From: a virus | DNA length: 63,723 nucleotides | IMG/VR virus record: IMGVR_UViG_3300037481_000553 | Location: 1-63,723 of that record | Reading direction: 5' to 3' (one strand) | Shown here: positions 41,528-49,717 of the stretch, in pieces | Numbering within the stretch: the stretch's first letter is position 1 | Layout: each line of letters begins with the position of its first letter | Position numbers and translations under genes: made by a program | The notes under the pieces: generated by a model | Databases searched by the model: none | The model's input: only the letters and a program-made list of their open reading frames with translations | Told to the model about the DNA's origin: nothing

Positions 41528-42695
41528 CCGCCACTGCACTCCCCGGTAGCTCGCCATAGCACTTGTCCAGTTCCTCGGCGAACGCCAAGCCGATGTTCTC
41601 CCACCGGAACTCGGGCCGACGCACCAACTCCAGTCCACGCTGCCGATACCGCGACCACAACTGGCCGTGATGCGACGCGTAGAGTGCGTCCAACGCCGCG
41701 ATGACCGCGGTCTTGTCTGCCACGCCTCCGATCGAGTTGATGCGGCCGGGCGTCGCGATGGTCGTCGGACACGGGACCTTGAGGACCGCGTCGCCCGGCC
41801 ATTCGCCCAGCGCACTCCAATCGGGCACGATCTGCGGGATGCCACACGCCATCCCTTCCATCGTGCACAGACCCCATCCTTCGCCTTGCGACGTCGTGAG
41901 CTGCACGTCGAAGGTCTGATACGTGAGCGCGAGGTCCGGTTCCGTCAACCCTTTCCAGACTTCCGGTTCTGAGAGGATCAACCGGCCGCGCATGTCGTAG
42001 TAGTGGATCAACTGCTCTACGTCGTAGCCGTGGTCGCCCGTCGGTGCGACATGCAAGTACAGGAACACGTCGCGCAAAGCGCGCTCGCGGACCCATTCGG
42101 CCACGTACTGCACGGTGAGATCCAGCCGCTTGCGAGGCTGATTCCGATTGACGTTGCCAATGATAAACGCGTTGTCGGGCACACCCGGCAACCCGATCGT
42201 TTGACGCGCGGCGATGCGGCTGGCCGGCTTGTAGATGTCCAAGTCGACACCCAGGCCAACGACTCCGCTGGGAATGCGCATCCCGCCACGGAGCGCTTCC
42301 TGCTGCGCGAACTTCGTCCAGAAGATGGCGCGCGTCATTCGGTTGAGCGCACCCCCGCGGCAATTCTTCCCGTCCACCGCGATCGCACCGACGACCTTCC
42401 CGGCGTAGCCTTTGAGCTGCTCGGTGTACGCGGGGATGTTCCACGGGTCGTTCTGAATGACAATCATCTCCGGCTGCAGTTTGGCGACGATCTCCGCGAG
42501 TCGCTTGACTCCGAAGAAATCGCCGCCCAGGTACGCCGGATAGATCGGATAGGGGTACGCATGCGGATCCCCGCGGTAGTTCAACCCAAGGACCGCTACA
42601 TCCCACGTCTGTCGGAGCACCTCCAATGTCTGGTGTGTGCACCGCGCGAAACCGGAATCACATCCGGCGTCGCCCACCCACAAAAGCTTCCTCAT
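41472..42695 (-). CDS. Glycosyltransferase family 4 (GT-B)
   Basis: The 407-residue protein has an N-terminal Rossmann half (RKLLWVGDAGCDSGFARCTH) and a C-terminal GT-B donor domain with NVNRNQPRKRLDLTVQYVAE, YLHVAPTGDHGYDVEQLI and GEGWGLCTMEGMACGIPQIV, whose acidic residues bind the nucleotide sugar. It transfers a sugar from an NDP donor. With the neighbouring GTs, methyltransferase and aminosugar genes it forms a cassette inserted between the tube and tail assembly genes. Target (virion or host envelope) unknown. Confidence 0.85.
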   Translation of the reverse strand: MRKLLWVGDAGCDSGFARCTHQTLEVLRQTWDVAVLGLNYRGDPHAYPYPIYPAYLGGDFFGVKRLAEIVAKLQPEMIVIQNDPWNIPAYTEQLKGYAGKVVGAIAVDGKNCRGGALNRMTRAIFWTKFAQQEALRGGMRIPSGVVGLGVDLDIYKPASRIAARQTIGLPGVPDNAFIIGNVNRNQPRKRLDLTVQYVAEWVRERALRDVFLYLHVAPTGDHGYDVEQLIHYYDMRGRLILSEPEVWKGLTEPDLALTYQTFDVQLTTSQGEGWGLCTMEGMACGIPQIVPDWSALGEWPGDAVLKVPCPTTIATPGRINSIGGVADKTAVIAALDALYASHHGQLWSRYRQRGLELVRRPEFRWENIGLAFAEELDKCYGELPGSAVADGEGDAGQAGSAEEVTAD

Positions 42696-42713
42696 GACAT
42701 GCCCTTTCTGCTT

Positions 42714-43301
42714 CTACAAGGTGACTTCCGCAATTCGGTGCTGACCTGCACCGAATCCGGCTACGACTTCGATCCACGTGACCACACCGACCGTGGAGCA
42801 AAGCTCGCGCAACGATTGCTCGTTGTACCCGCGCACCATATACGGGTGTCCGCCTTCCACACGCTTGGTGCCCCAGACACCATCCTCGTGATTCGCTTCG
42901 ATGAGGATGGCACGCCGGGCCACACGTGCGAGTTCTTTCATCACCTGCACCGGGTCGAACACGTATTCGATTACGCCAAGGATTGTGACGACATCCGCGT
43001 ACCGATCGGGGAACGGGAGCGCTTCGGCTGGTGCGACGATGGCGCTCGTGTACCGGGTCTGTGCGATGGCCACCAACGCGGGCGACAAATCGACGCCGTG
43101 GATCTCACACGCGGGCGGAAGGAACTCGTGGAGGTATCCGCTGTTGCAGCCCACGTCCACGACGACTTCGCCTTGGCGGATACGACGGCCGCACGCGCGC
43201 ATCTTCCGCAGCTGCAGGTCGTTCCACCACGTCTCGCGGATGTTGTAGGGATACTCGACGAACCGCTCGTTGTTCTCTTTCACGCCGATGTTGTCAGCCA
43301 T
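42714..43301 (-). CDS. SAM-dependent methyltransferase
   Basis: The 195-residue class I methyltransferase has motif I VVVDVGCNSGYLHEF (46-60), motif II-like HGVDLSPALVAIAQ and YADVVTILGVIEYVFDP. It probably methylates a sugar made by the adjoining genes. Start at ATG 43301 (MADNIGV); the frame extends upstream over the GT gene, but that is overlap. A downstream SGVG-like helix lies near the C-terminus. Confidence 0.8.
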   Translation of the reverse strand: MADNIGVKENNERFVEYPYNIRETWWNDLQLRKMRACGRRIRQGEVVVDVGCNSGYLHEFLPPACEIHGVDLSPALVAIAQTRYTSAIVAPAEALPFPDRYADVVTILGVIEYVFDPVQVMKELARVARRAILIEANHEDGVWGTKRVEGGHPYMVRGYNEQSLRELCSTVGVVTWIEVVAGFGAGQHRIAEVTL

Positions 43302-43941
43302 TGTGCCCTTTGTAGGTAAAATCGTATCCACCGAATCCCCGAAATCGGCCGACCACATTCTTCATGGACCGGCCGTCGATCAGCGTGGAATCGTCACCGA
43401 GATGCTCCACGAAACACGGCACCGGCGTCAACAGATGCGGCGATGGTGACACTGACTGATGCCACTTCACCAACTCCAGGTCGAAGCCTTGCCGACACGC
43501 CACGACGCTCTTGAAGTGCCAGACCAATGCCGGGACCAGCGTCGCGCGCACCGCGAACGCCACCGAGCAGTAGTAGTCTTTCAGCCGGTAGCGCCACACC
43601 GGAGATTTCCAATCGTGCGCTTCGGCGTACTGCGCGCCGAGTGGGTAGATGTGCACGTTGGGATCGTGATGGTCAAGCAACCACCGTTCCACGCTACCGA
43701 CGAAATCGTGGATCAACCCGGCATCGTCTTCAAGGAAGATAATCCAGTCGGTCTCATCCGCCACGGCCGCTTCCAACGCCCGCGTCCCATTCGCATTGGG
43801 CGACGCGAAGGGATCAGCGCTCACATGCACGCCGCGCACGCTCGGGTGTGCCGTCTGTGCAAGAACTTCACGCATCAACCGCATGAAGTGCGTACGGCGA
43901 GCGGGCACCGTGCGGATCGCGAATGAAAATGTCATGCCCAC
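43294..43941 (-). CDS. GT-A fold glycosyltransferase-like protein
   Basis: The 215-residue protein has TFSFAIRTVPARRTHFMRLM, then DWIIFLEDDAGLIHDFVGSV with a DxD-like EDDAG that binds metal and NDP-sugar, and YYCSVAFAVRATLVPALVWH. It resembles small family-2/25-like transferases that read a target residue. Overlaps both neighbours, so it is part of the sugar cassette. Confidence 0.7.
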   Translation of the reverse strand: MGMTFSFAIRTVPARRTHFMRLMREVLAQTAHPSVRGVHVSADPFASPNANGTRALEAAVADETDWIIFLEDDAGLIHDFVGSVERWLLDHHDPNVHIYPLGAQYAEAHDWKSPVWRYRLKDYYCSVAFAVRATLVPALVWHFKSVVACRQGFDLELVKWHQSVSPSPHLLTPVPCFVEHLGDDSTLIDGRSMKNVVGRFRGFGGYDFTYKGHNG

Positions 43942-44672
43942 CTCGCGAAGTACGCCGCGTGCTCACGCGCCCAGTCGTCGTACGTGCGTGGCGTCGTCAG
44001 CCGGCGGAGCACCGCGGCCAGCGAATCCCAGTTGTGTCGTTCGTAAGGGATCACCGGATGTTCGACGCCGACGGTATGTGAGATGACCGGAACGCCCATC
44101 GCAATCGCTTCAAGCGCGGGCACGCAGCCACCTTCATCCGATGACGTGTCCACGTAGTAGTCGAGCGAACGGTAGAACGCGGGAAGGTTCGTGAGCTGAT
44201 CGGACACCGTCGGACACGGCCACCCCGATCCCCACGCGCGCACGTCGTACCCCGCGGCCATCATCCGCAGCACCAAGAATTCGCCTTTGCGTCCGTCCGC
44301 GTACGTGCGCCCAGCGACTCCGAAAACCGGCGGTCGCTGAGGAATGAACTCCGGGCCGACGGGCAGCGCAATCTGACATGGATGCGGTGCGTCAGCTTCC
44401 TTGAGGTACGCGATCATGGCCGGATTGAATGCGATGACGCCATCATACGACCGACCGAATGTCCGCGGCCGCAGCCACCCGTGCGTGAACACGCCAATGG
44501 CAGGACGAGACGTCGGGAACCCGTAGACGAACTGCTGGTACTCCAGGTCCGCCTTCGGTCCGTTGATGGTCGCGTCGATGCCGTACTGCGGCAACCGCGC
44601 GACGAGTTCGCGCGCGAGGCGTCCGCCGATCCACGGCAGGTCCGGCGGAGTGACGACCACGTTCACGCGCAC
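43932..44672 (-). CDS. Short GT-B-type glycosyltransferase
   Basis: The 246-residue protein is shorter than a full GT-B enzyme (about 350-400) but has MRVNVVVTPPDLPWIGGRLA at the start and the donor-site region SSDEGGCVPALEAIAMGVPV ISH (two acidic residues in the EGGC...EA pattern). It may be a compact or truncated member. It overlaps its two neighbours in the cassette. Confidence 0.7.
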   Translation of the reverse strand: MRVNVVVTPPDLPWIGGRLARELVARLPQYGIDATINGPKADLEYQQFVYGFPTSRPAIGVFTHGWLRPRTFGRSYDGVIAFNPAMIAYLKEADAPHPCQIALPVGPEFIPQRPPVFGVAGRTYADGRKGEFLVLRMMAAGYDVRAWGSGWPCPTVSDQLTNLPAFYRSLDYYVDTSSDEGGCVPALEAIAMGVPVISHTVGVEHPVIPYERHNWDSLAAVLRRLTTPRTYDDWAREHAAYFARWA

Positions 44673-45751
44673 CGTAGCACCTCGCAGACCAGATCCACGT
44701 CCGCTTCGGTCAGGTCACATCCCGACGGAAGGTACATCCCTTGCTGCCACAGCCGCTCCGCTTCTGGACAATCACCACGCACGGCGTGGCGAGCCAACAA
44801 TGCCGGTTGCGTCGACATCGGACAGAAAAACGTGCGCGACTCAATGCCAAATTCTTCCAGGCGCGCCATCAACGCGTCGCGCGTACCATCGATGACGACG
44901 ACGCCGTACATCCAGTAGACGTTCATCGCCCACGGTCGTTCCACCGGCAACCGCAATCTCGGAACGTCGCACAGTCGACGCTCGTACCACCGCGCGATCT
45001 GGCGCTTGCGGAGCAGGATGCCGTCGATCCGCATCATCTGCGCGCAGCCGAGCGCGGCTTGCAGATTCGTCATGCGGTAGTTGTACCCGAGATCGTCATG
45101 CCGGAACCGCGGCCGAGTGAACGCGAGGTTGCGCAGCGAGCGTGCTTGATCTGCGAGATCCTTCCGATCGGTGACGATCATCCCACCTTCGCCGGTCGTA
45201 ATAACTTTGTTCGCGTAGAACGAGAAGCAGCCGATATCTCCCAATGACCCCACGCGGCGTTCGTAGCACAGCGCGCCGTGCGCTTCGGCGCAATCTTCCG
45301 CCACGAAGAGTCGGTGACGACGCGCCACCGCGGTGATCGTTCGCATGTCCGCGGGATGGCCGTAGAGATGCACCGGGAAGATGGCCTTCGTCCGCGGCGT
45401 GATGGCCGCTTCAAGCAACGCGGGGTCCATGTTCCAGGTATCCGACTGCACGTCCACCGAGATGACAATCCCGCCTTCTTGCACGACACCCGTCGCCGTC
45501 GCAATGTTGGTCAACGCGGGCACGAGCACCTCGTCGCCCGGCTGCACGCCACCCAACCGCGCGGCGAGATGCATCGCGGCCGTACCGGATGACAAAGCGA
45601 CCCCATACCGACAGCCACAGTACCGCGCGAACGCGTCCTCGAACTCCTGGATGAAGCGACCGCCCGAGCCGCTGACGTCGCCGGCCCGGAGCGCTTCAAC
45701 GACGTAGGCTTCTTCCAGGGAGCCGATCTGCGGCCGGTGGACGGGGATCAT
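44663..45751 (-). CDS. PLP-dependent sugar aminotransferase (DegT/DnrJ/EryC1)
   Basis: The 362-residue protein makes amino sugars by transaminating NDP-keto-sugars. It has SSGTAAMHLAARLGGVQPGD, FVAEDCAEAHGA (Asp153 contacting PLP) and FSFYANKVITTGEGG (Lys182 binding PLP). Full family length. ATG at 45751 follows GGGAGG by 8 bases. It follows a cupin isomerase after a 187-base structured gap, like FdtA/FdtB pairs that make dTDP-3-amino-deoxyhexoses. The phage lacks earlier steps, so it would use host NDP-sugar. Confidence 0.88.
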   Translation of the reverse strand: MIPVHRPQIGSLEEAYVVEALRAGDVSGSGGRFIQEFEDAFARYCGCRYGVALSSGTAAMHLAARLGGVQPGDEVLVPALTNIATATGVVQEGGIVISVDVQSDTWNMDPALLEAAITPRTKAIFPVHLYGHPADMRTITAVARRHRLFVAEDCAEAHGALCYERRVGSLGDIGCFSFYANKVITTGEGGMIVTDRKDLADQARSLRNLAFTRPRFRHDDLGYNYRMTNLQAALGCAQMMRIDGILLRKRQIARWYERRLCDVPRLRLPVERPWAMNVYWMYGVVVIDGTRDALMARLEEFGIESRTFFCPMSTQPALLARHAVRGDCPEAERLWQQGMYLPSGCDLTEADVDLVCEVLRCA

Positions 45752-45938
45752 GCGCCCGACCTCCCGGACAGGGGGGTCCACCCCGGCTCCAGAACGGCCG
45801 AAATCCTGGCCTGGCGGTCGCTGGCGGGACGATCGCCGGCCGGGTGAGGCGACGGGGAGGGGGGACCCCCCGGAGCCGGGAAATAGGCTCCTGCGCGTTT
45901 TACGTTGCAAATGACTGAGTCGACTAGGTTTAGACGGT
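45752..45938 (-). other. Structured gap with dispersed 40-base element, copy 2
   Basis: The 187-base gap between aminotransferase and cupin holds the reverse complement of the 40-base element of 27364-27403 (here 45788-45827), a G6/C6 hairpin (around 45876-45896) and no credible gene, although a Pro-rich frame crosses it (MNRLNLVDSVICNVKRAG start). In the sense of the leftward operon the element has the same orientation as copy 1. Confidence 0.6.
45788..45827 (-). repeat. 40-base dispersed element, copy 2
   Basis: Exact reverse complement of 27364-27403. In the leftward transcript it reads in the same sense as copy 1 in its rightward transcript. Beyond 40 bases the similarity resumes after an 11-base insertion (gccggggtgga) followed by a C-run. 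Confidence 0.8.
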
Positions 45939-46304
45939 TCATACCGCCTCCCTGACCGTATCCGTCAGGTACTGGCGTCCGCCGTCCGGCCCGGCCGTCA
46001 TCATGAGAAAGGTGGAGTCGTCCAGCGCGGTCAACTCGTGCACTTCGAGCGGGTCGATCCGCACGAGCGCGCCAGCTTCCGCGATGACATGCTGCACGGG
46101 TGTGTTCGCGGTCCGATAGCGGATACGGAATGCGCCCGCAAGCACGTAGATGAACGACGTGGCGGTCTTGTGGTAATGATTCCCGCGCGCTGCTCCCATC
46201 ACACACGTGAACAGCGCGACATGCTGAACGGCCCGACCCTCGATCAAATCGGTGATCGAGCCGCGGTGGTCACTGAACGCGATCGGCACTTGGGTGACGT
46301 GCAC
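45939..46304 (-). CDS. Cupin sugar isomerase/epimerase-like (FdtA/WxcM type)
   Basis: The 121-residue cupin starts at GTG 46304 after GGAGGGTAGC. FSDHRGSITDLIEG and AARGNHYHKTATSFIYVLAG are the two cupin motifs with HYH metal/substrate residues, and VRIDPLEVHELTAL is the second. The WxcM/FdtA family converts dTDP-4-keto-sugar to the 3-keto form for transamination. The adjoining aminotransferase supports this, but the exact reaction is inferred. The upstream overlap with a structural gene explains a longer open frame. Confidence 0.75.
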   Translation of the reverse strand: MHVTQVPIAFSDHRGSITDLIEGRAVQHVALFTCVMGAARGNHYHKTATSFIYVLAGAFRIRYRTANTPVQHVIAEAGALVRIDPLEVHELTALDDSTFLMMTAGPDGGRQYLTDTVREAV

Positions 46305-46305
46305 G

Positions 46306-46704
46306 CTACCCTCCGAGTTGCACGGTGTTGACGAACGGGATGCCCTTGCCCGCGTCATCAAAGCCACCACCAACGATCGTCGGCCCGGTCTGCCCATCCT
46401 GGAGAATGAACTCGTCGCGCGGGTCAACCGGGTTGACGCGTTGCTGACCGGCGTTCGCCGTGGTTGCGGCGATGGGGTCGATGAACGTCAGTGTGGCGAA
46501 GACGGACACGAGAACGCCTGACGCGCCTTCGTGCGTGCGATGCGTCCGGTCGACAAGTGCGCGTCGTGTGACCGACGCCGCGAAGAGGTCGGTGCCCGCA
46601 CCATCCTGGCCGATCCAGGCGTTGTGCGTCACCACTTCTTGCAGCGACGCCACGACTCCGCTGACCGTCGCCACCGCACCCCGGATCACATCTACGAGCG
46701 CCAT
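46306..46704 (-). CDS. Virion structural protein, neck/tail region, unrecognised
   Basis: The 132-residue protein starts MALVDVIRGAVATVSGVVAS at 46704 after GAGG. It is beta/Ala/Val-rich with GTDLFAASVTRRALVDRT and ends GGFDDAGKGIPFVNTVQLG, like small connector or decoration proteins. It follows the tail tube gene in the operon. Role inferred from place only. Confidence 0.5.
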   Translation of the reverse strand: MALVDVIRGAVATVSGVVASLQEVVTHNAWIGQDGAGTDLFAASVTRRALVDRTHRTHEGASGVLVSVFATLTFIDPIAATTANAGQQRVNPVDPRDEFILQDGQTGPTIVGGGFDDAGKGIPFVNTVQLGG

Positions 46705-46729
46705 GCGAACCTCCTCTGCTCGAACACGG

Positions 46730-46816
46730 GTGGGACCCGGCGACGCGGTCAGCGCCATGGTCGCGTCGTGGTCAGGTGAAGGGCGTCACCCGTCGCCGCG
46801 ACCTGCCGGGTCCCAC
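46730..46816 (-). terminator. Large inverted repeat after the tail tube gene
   Basis: The 11-base arms gtgggacccgg (46730-46740) and ccgggtcccac (46806-46816) are exact complements, with a second pair cgacgcg/cgcgtcg inside. It lies 12 bases after the tail tube stop. Terminator or RNA stability function is likely, matching similar hairpins after the capsid and decoration genes. Confidence 0.55.
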
Positions 46817-46828
46817 ATCTGGAGACGA

Positions 46829-47257
46829 CTACGGCGTGAAGACCTGCCCACCCGACGGCCGGATGCTCACGCTCGCGCTCTGCTCACCGTCGACCGGAGC
46901 CTTCGGCGCGATGTTGGTGACGAATCCCGAGAACAGCCAGACTGCGCCATCCGGGAAATCGATCTCGTAGAGATCCTTCGTGCCATCGGCCCAGGCCTTC
47001 AGGAGACCTGTGCTGGCGTCGTGCGTCGCGTCGCCCGACGGCAGGAAGTTCATGGCGAACTGCAGCTCGCCCTTCCGCCGAATGCCCACGACATAGCTGT
47101 CGTCGTCGGAGTTGTGCGTGGTGGTCTCGATCGGCTTCCGCGTCAGCGGCGGAGGCGTGATGTCGCGGAGTTCGGCGATGGCCACCGTGTTCCGCTTGAT
47201 GATGGTGCCGTGTGCGGAAATCGCATTGCTCTCCGCACCAGTGTTCGTGACAGGCAT
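46829..47257 (-). CDS. Major tail tube protein (paralogue 1)
   Basis: The 142-residue beta-rich protein has AISAHGTIIKRNTVAIAELR, HNSDDDSYVVGIRRKGELQF and FPDGAVWLFSGFVTNIAP. The same order is seen in the neighbouring gene (47287-47751). The fold pattern is that of siphophage tube proteins that stack into hexameric rings. One of the pair is likely the main tube and the other a minor variant. It starts at 47257, preceded by AGGAGAGGAGTCACAC. Confidence 0.75.
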   Translation of the reverse strand: MPVTNTGAESNAISAHGTIIKRNTVAIAELRDITPPPLTRKPIETTTHNSDDDSYVVGIRRKGELQFAMNFLPSGDATHDASTGLLKAWADGTKDLYEIDFPDGAVWLFSGFVTNIAPKAPVDGEQSASVSIRPSGGQVFTP

Positions 47258-47286
47258 GTGTGACTCCTCTCCTGACAGTTGCCGAG

Positions 47287-47751
47287 TTAATTCTCTAGCA
47301 GAATCGTGTCGCCGATTTCCAGGAGCACATAGTCCCCTGTCTCGAGCAGTAGGCTGCTCTGATGCACACCGACGCTGAGCACGATTCCCCCGCTCACCTG
47401 GACGGTGACTTGCGCCAGCAACGCGTCGTCAGTTGGCGCGTGTGGACTGACGTCCGACACGTATCCCAGGAACGACCACACCGCGCCGTCTGCGAACGTC
47501 AGCACGTACGCATCCAACGAGTGTGCTAACCACGTGGACAGGAACCGCTCGATGCTCGCTGACGTGACAGCGATGCTGAACTGCAGGTTCCCATAGCGCG
47601 GCAACCCAAGTACGTATTCGTCGTCCTGCGCATTGTGCCGCGTATCTTCTACCGTCTTGCGCAACAGCGCTGGAGGCGTCACGTCGCCTAATTCCGGCAC
47701 CGGTGTACCGTTGTGTGTAAGCGAGCAGCCGTGCGCGCTGATGGCCATCAT
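47287..47751 (-). CDS. Tail tube-like protein (paralogue 2) with extended C-terminus
   Basis: The 154-residue protein aligns with the preceding tube protein (AISAHGCSLTHNGTPVPEL, HNAQDDEYVLGLPRYGNLQF, FADGAVWSFLGYVSDVSPHA). It then adds a tail VHQSSLLLETGDYVLLEIGD TILLEN, a short beta-repeat motif seen at ends of phage structural proteins. The paralogue pair suggests duplication, with one for the shaft and one for the tip or terminator. Confidence 0.7.
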   Translation of the reverse strand: MMAISAHGCSLTHNGTPVPELGDVTPPALLRKTVEDTRHNAQDDEYVLGLPRYGNLQFSIAVTSASIERFLSTWLAHSLDAYVLTFADGAVWSFLGYVSDVSPHAPTDDALLAQVTVQVSGGIVLSVGVHQSSLLLETGDYVLLEIGDTILLEN

Positions 47752-47873
47752 GCACCTGCCGACGGGAGGAAGACTTCGTTCACGCGCCAGGTCCCGGTCG
47801 GCTTCAACACCATGTGGGTCTTCCCATCCACGATGAATCGGATTTCGTCCTGTAATCCCGTGCCGACGATCAC
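47748..47873 (-). CDS. 41-residue fibre-like small protein
   Basis: GTG at 47873 follows AAGGAGGACATC. The sequence (VIVGTGLQDEIRFIVDGKTH, MVLKPTGTWRVNEVFLPSAG) shares TWRVNEVFLP with the end of the protein at 49718-50269, so it may be a small paralogue of that C-terminus. It overlaps the next gene by 4 bases (ATGA). Confidence 0.6.
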   Translation of the reverse strand: MIVGTGLQDEIRFIVDGKTHMVLKPTGTWRVNEVFLPSAGA

Positions 47874-47898
47874 GATGTCCTCCTTGCTCGCTGAGAGC

Positions 47899-48078
47899 TT
47901 ACTCTAGTTCCGGCGTACCCTTCGGCGGTTCTACCGGCTGACACGCCTTCGCCATCTCTGCGATGAGTTCCTCGCACATCTGGATCGCGCCCGCGACCGC
48001 ATTGATGTTGGCGAGTAGCTGTTCACGCTGTTTCTTCAGCCCGTCGAGGCGCAGTTCTAACATCGGTACCGTGATCAT
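47899..48078 (-). CDS. 59-residue coiled-coil small protein
   Basis: ATG at 48078 overlaps the upstream stop. The product (MITVPMLELRLDGLKKQREQ, LLANINAVAGAIQMCEELIA) is one long amphipathic helix with heptads and a short Pro-rich end. It could be a trimeric coiled coil of a fibre or a small chaperone. Spacing to the next gene is 25 bases. Confidence 0.6.
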   Translation of the reverse strand: MITVPMLELRLDGLKKQREQLLANINAVAGAIQMCEELIAEMAKACQPVEPPKGTPELE

Positions 48079-48443
48079 GCGCTGACCCTCCGCACCTTGT
48101 TGAGCGTCGTGCGATAGCCTGCCGGGTAGGTTGCTACCCCTGTCATCAGGTTATTGACCTGTTCCAACAGCGTGATGCAAGACGACAGCGTGGCAGCGTC
48201 AATGCCGAGCGGTTCGAGGTCCGCATCCGTGATGGTGCCCGCGTCGAAGTATTCCGCCGAGAGATCTGCGGCGTTGTCCGCAGCGGGAGCGAGCGACTGA
48301 ATCGCCCGGATGACGGCTTTCGCCATGTCGAGTTTCTGGGACATCTGTTCTGCCTCGCCTTGGGTGGCAAATGAGATAGCCCCACCGGGATAACTCACGC
48401 GCCAGAGGTTGTCTGCGCCGGATTGCCAGACCGTTTGTGGCAT
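48075..48443 (-). CDS. 122-residue structural protein, unrecognised
   Basis: It starts MPQTVWQSGADNLWRVSYPG at 48443. The N-terminal third has beta character; the rest is helical (QLDMAKAVIRAIQSLAP-like, ATLSSCITLLEQVNNLMTG). It lies in the fibre module and is coupled to both neighbours by single-codon overlaps. Possibly a fibre chaperone or adaptor. Confidence 0.6.
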   Translation of the reverse strand: MPQTVWQSGADNLWRVSYPGGAISFATQGEAEQMSQKLDMAKAVIRAIQSLAPAADNAADLSAEYFDAGTITDADLEPLGIDAATLSSCITLLEQVNNLMTGVATYPAGYRTTLNKVRRVSA

Positions 48444-49711
48444 CAGTACACCACGCACACTTTCTTCGGATTGGTTCCCGTCTCGGTGTAGAACGCGCCC
48501 GCCGAGAGTCCCGCTGCTGCTGCTGCCGCGTTGTTCGCGTAGTCTACAAGGCCGACCACTTGGAGTTTCGCAGTCGGTGTCACCGTTCCGAGGCCGACGA
48601 GTCCCGTGTTGTCGATGACGAGATCCGCCGTGCCGGACGTGACCGCTCCAGCCGTCCCAAGTGTGGGGTCGGTTGTTGAATTCGTCGAACGAATGATGGC
48701 GAACTTGTTTGTGCCCAACGCATTCGTGATCACGATGCGGCGAGCCGTGGACGTGTACGTGGAATCCGCGTTGAAGAGACACCCGCCGTACATTCCATAC
48801 CCGTGCGTACCATCTGAGACACCGTACCCCTGGAGCTTCAGCGAGAACAGGTAGAGGTCATTCGTCTGTGCTGAAGTCCCAACGATCAATGGATGCGTAG
48901 GCGCAGTATTTCCGATGCCGACATTCCCTGCAAACGATACTGCCCCAGCGCGAGTGATTGAGACGGGGTTCCCGAGATAACTACCTGCGTCGTCGTACGC
49001 GTACAAGACGTAATCTGACCCTGCGTTTCCACCCGACTCCGCTCCCCCATTCGCACCGACAGCCCACCGAGCCGCAGCCGACGAGTAGATATAGATCAAC
49101 CGAGATGACCCGGCTGCGGTGACTAGCTTGATGGTCCCGTTGTTCGTTGTGATGGTTCCCGCGAACGTGACGGTTCCCGCGAGGATGCCGTCCGTGCCAA
49201 TGTCAATCGCCCCGAATCCCGACGTGATGCTGCCCGCGTTGAGTGCGCCCACACTCGTTAACGAGGACGTGACTACCGTCGCGTTCAGCGTCGTGCCCGT
49301 GAGGCTTCCGGCTGCAGCGGCGGCTGGCGCCGCCCATGCCGGGAGGCTGGCTCCCATCGTCAGTACATAGCCTGACGTGCCCTTTGCCAACTTCGACAGC
49401 ACAGCCGCCGCAGAAGCGTAGAGGATGTCCCCCACCGCATAGCCGCCCAGCTGCCCCGTGCCGCCGTACCCAGCCGCCACCGCTGTGCCCTGCCACACGC
49501 CTGTGCCGATGGTCCCCAATGCCGTCAACGAGGACGTGACTACCGTCGCGTTCAGCGTCGTGCCCGTGAGCGAACCCGCTGGGGCCGCGAGAATGGTCGC
49601 CAGATTCGCCACGCTCAACTGCTGGGTGACTCCGGCGTTGACCACGGGCAGCACGTCGTCCGTCGTGGGCGTCGTCAGAACCGGCAACGCGCTGATCTTC
49701 TTCGTCGCCAT
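48443..49711 (-). CDS. Tail fibre with shared attachment module and internal repeats
   Basis: The 422-residue protein has an N-terminal 40 residues (MATKKISALPVLTTPTTDDV LPVVNAGVTQ) homologous to the start of the 961-residue fibre (52014-54899), probably the virion-attachment module. Then LTGTTLNATVVTSSLT occurs twice, encoded by 44-base exact direct repeats at 49260-49303 and 49527-49570. The rest is Gly/Ala/Thr beta-rich and ends with a Tyr-rich tip. It should contact the host receptor. Confidence 0.75.
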   Translation of the reverse strand: MATKKISALPVLTTPTTDDVLPVVNAGVTQQLSVANLATILAAPAGSLTGTTLNATVVTSSLTALGTIGTGVWQGTAVAAGYGGTGQLGGYAVGDILYASAAAVLSKLAKGTSGYVLTMGASLPAWAAPAAAAAGSLTGTTLNATVVTSSLTSVGALNAGSITSGFGAIDIGTDGILAGTVTFAGTITTNNGTIKLVTAAGSSRLIYIYSSAAARWAVGANGGAESGGNAGSDYVLYAYDDAGSYLGNPVSITRAGAVSFAGNVGIGNTAPTHPLIVGTSAQTNDLYLFSLKLQGYGVSDGTHGYGMYGGCLFNADSTYTSTARRIVITNALGTNKFAIIRSTNSTTDPTLGTAGAVTSGTADLVIDNTGLVGLGTVTPTAKLQVVGLVDYANNAAAAAAGLSAGAFYTETGTNPKKVCVVY

Positions 49712-49717
49712 GATGAC

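Noticed and set aside
45748-46206. 152-codon frame crossing the cupin-aminotransferase gap
   Set aside because: It overlaps the cupin gene in another frame and reads Pro/Ser-rich sequence through structured repeats.
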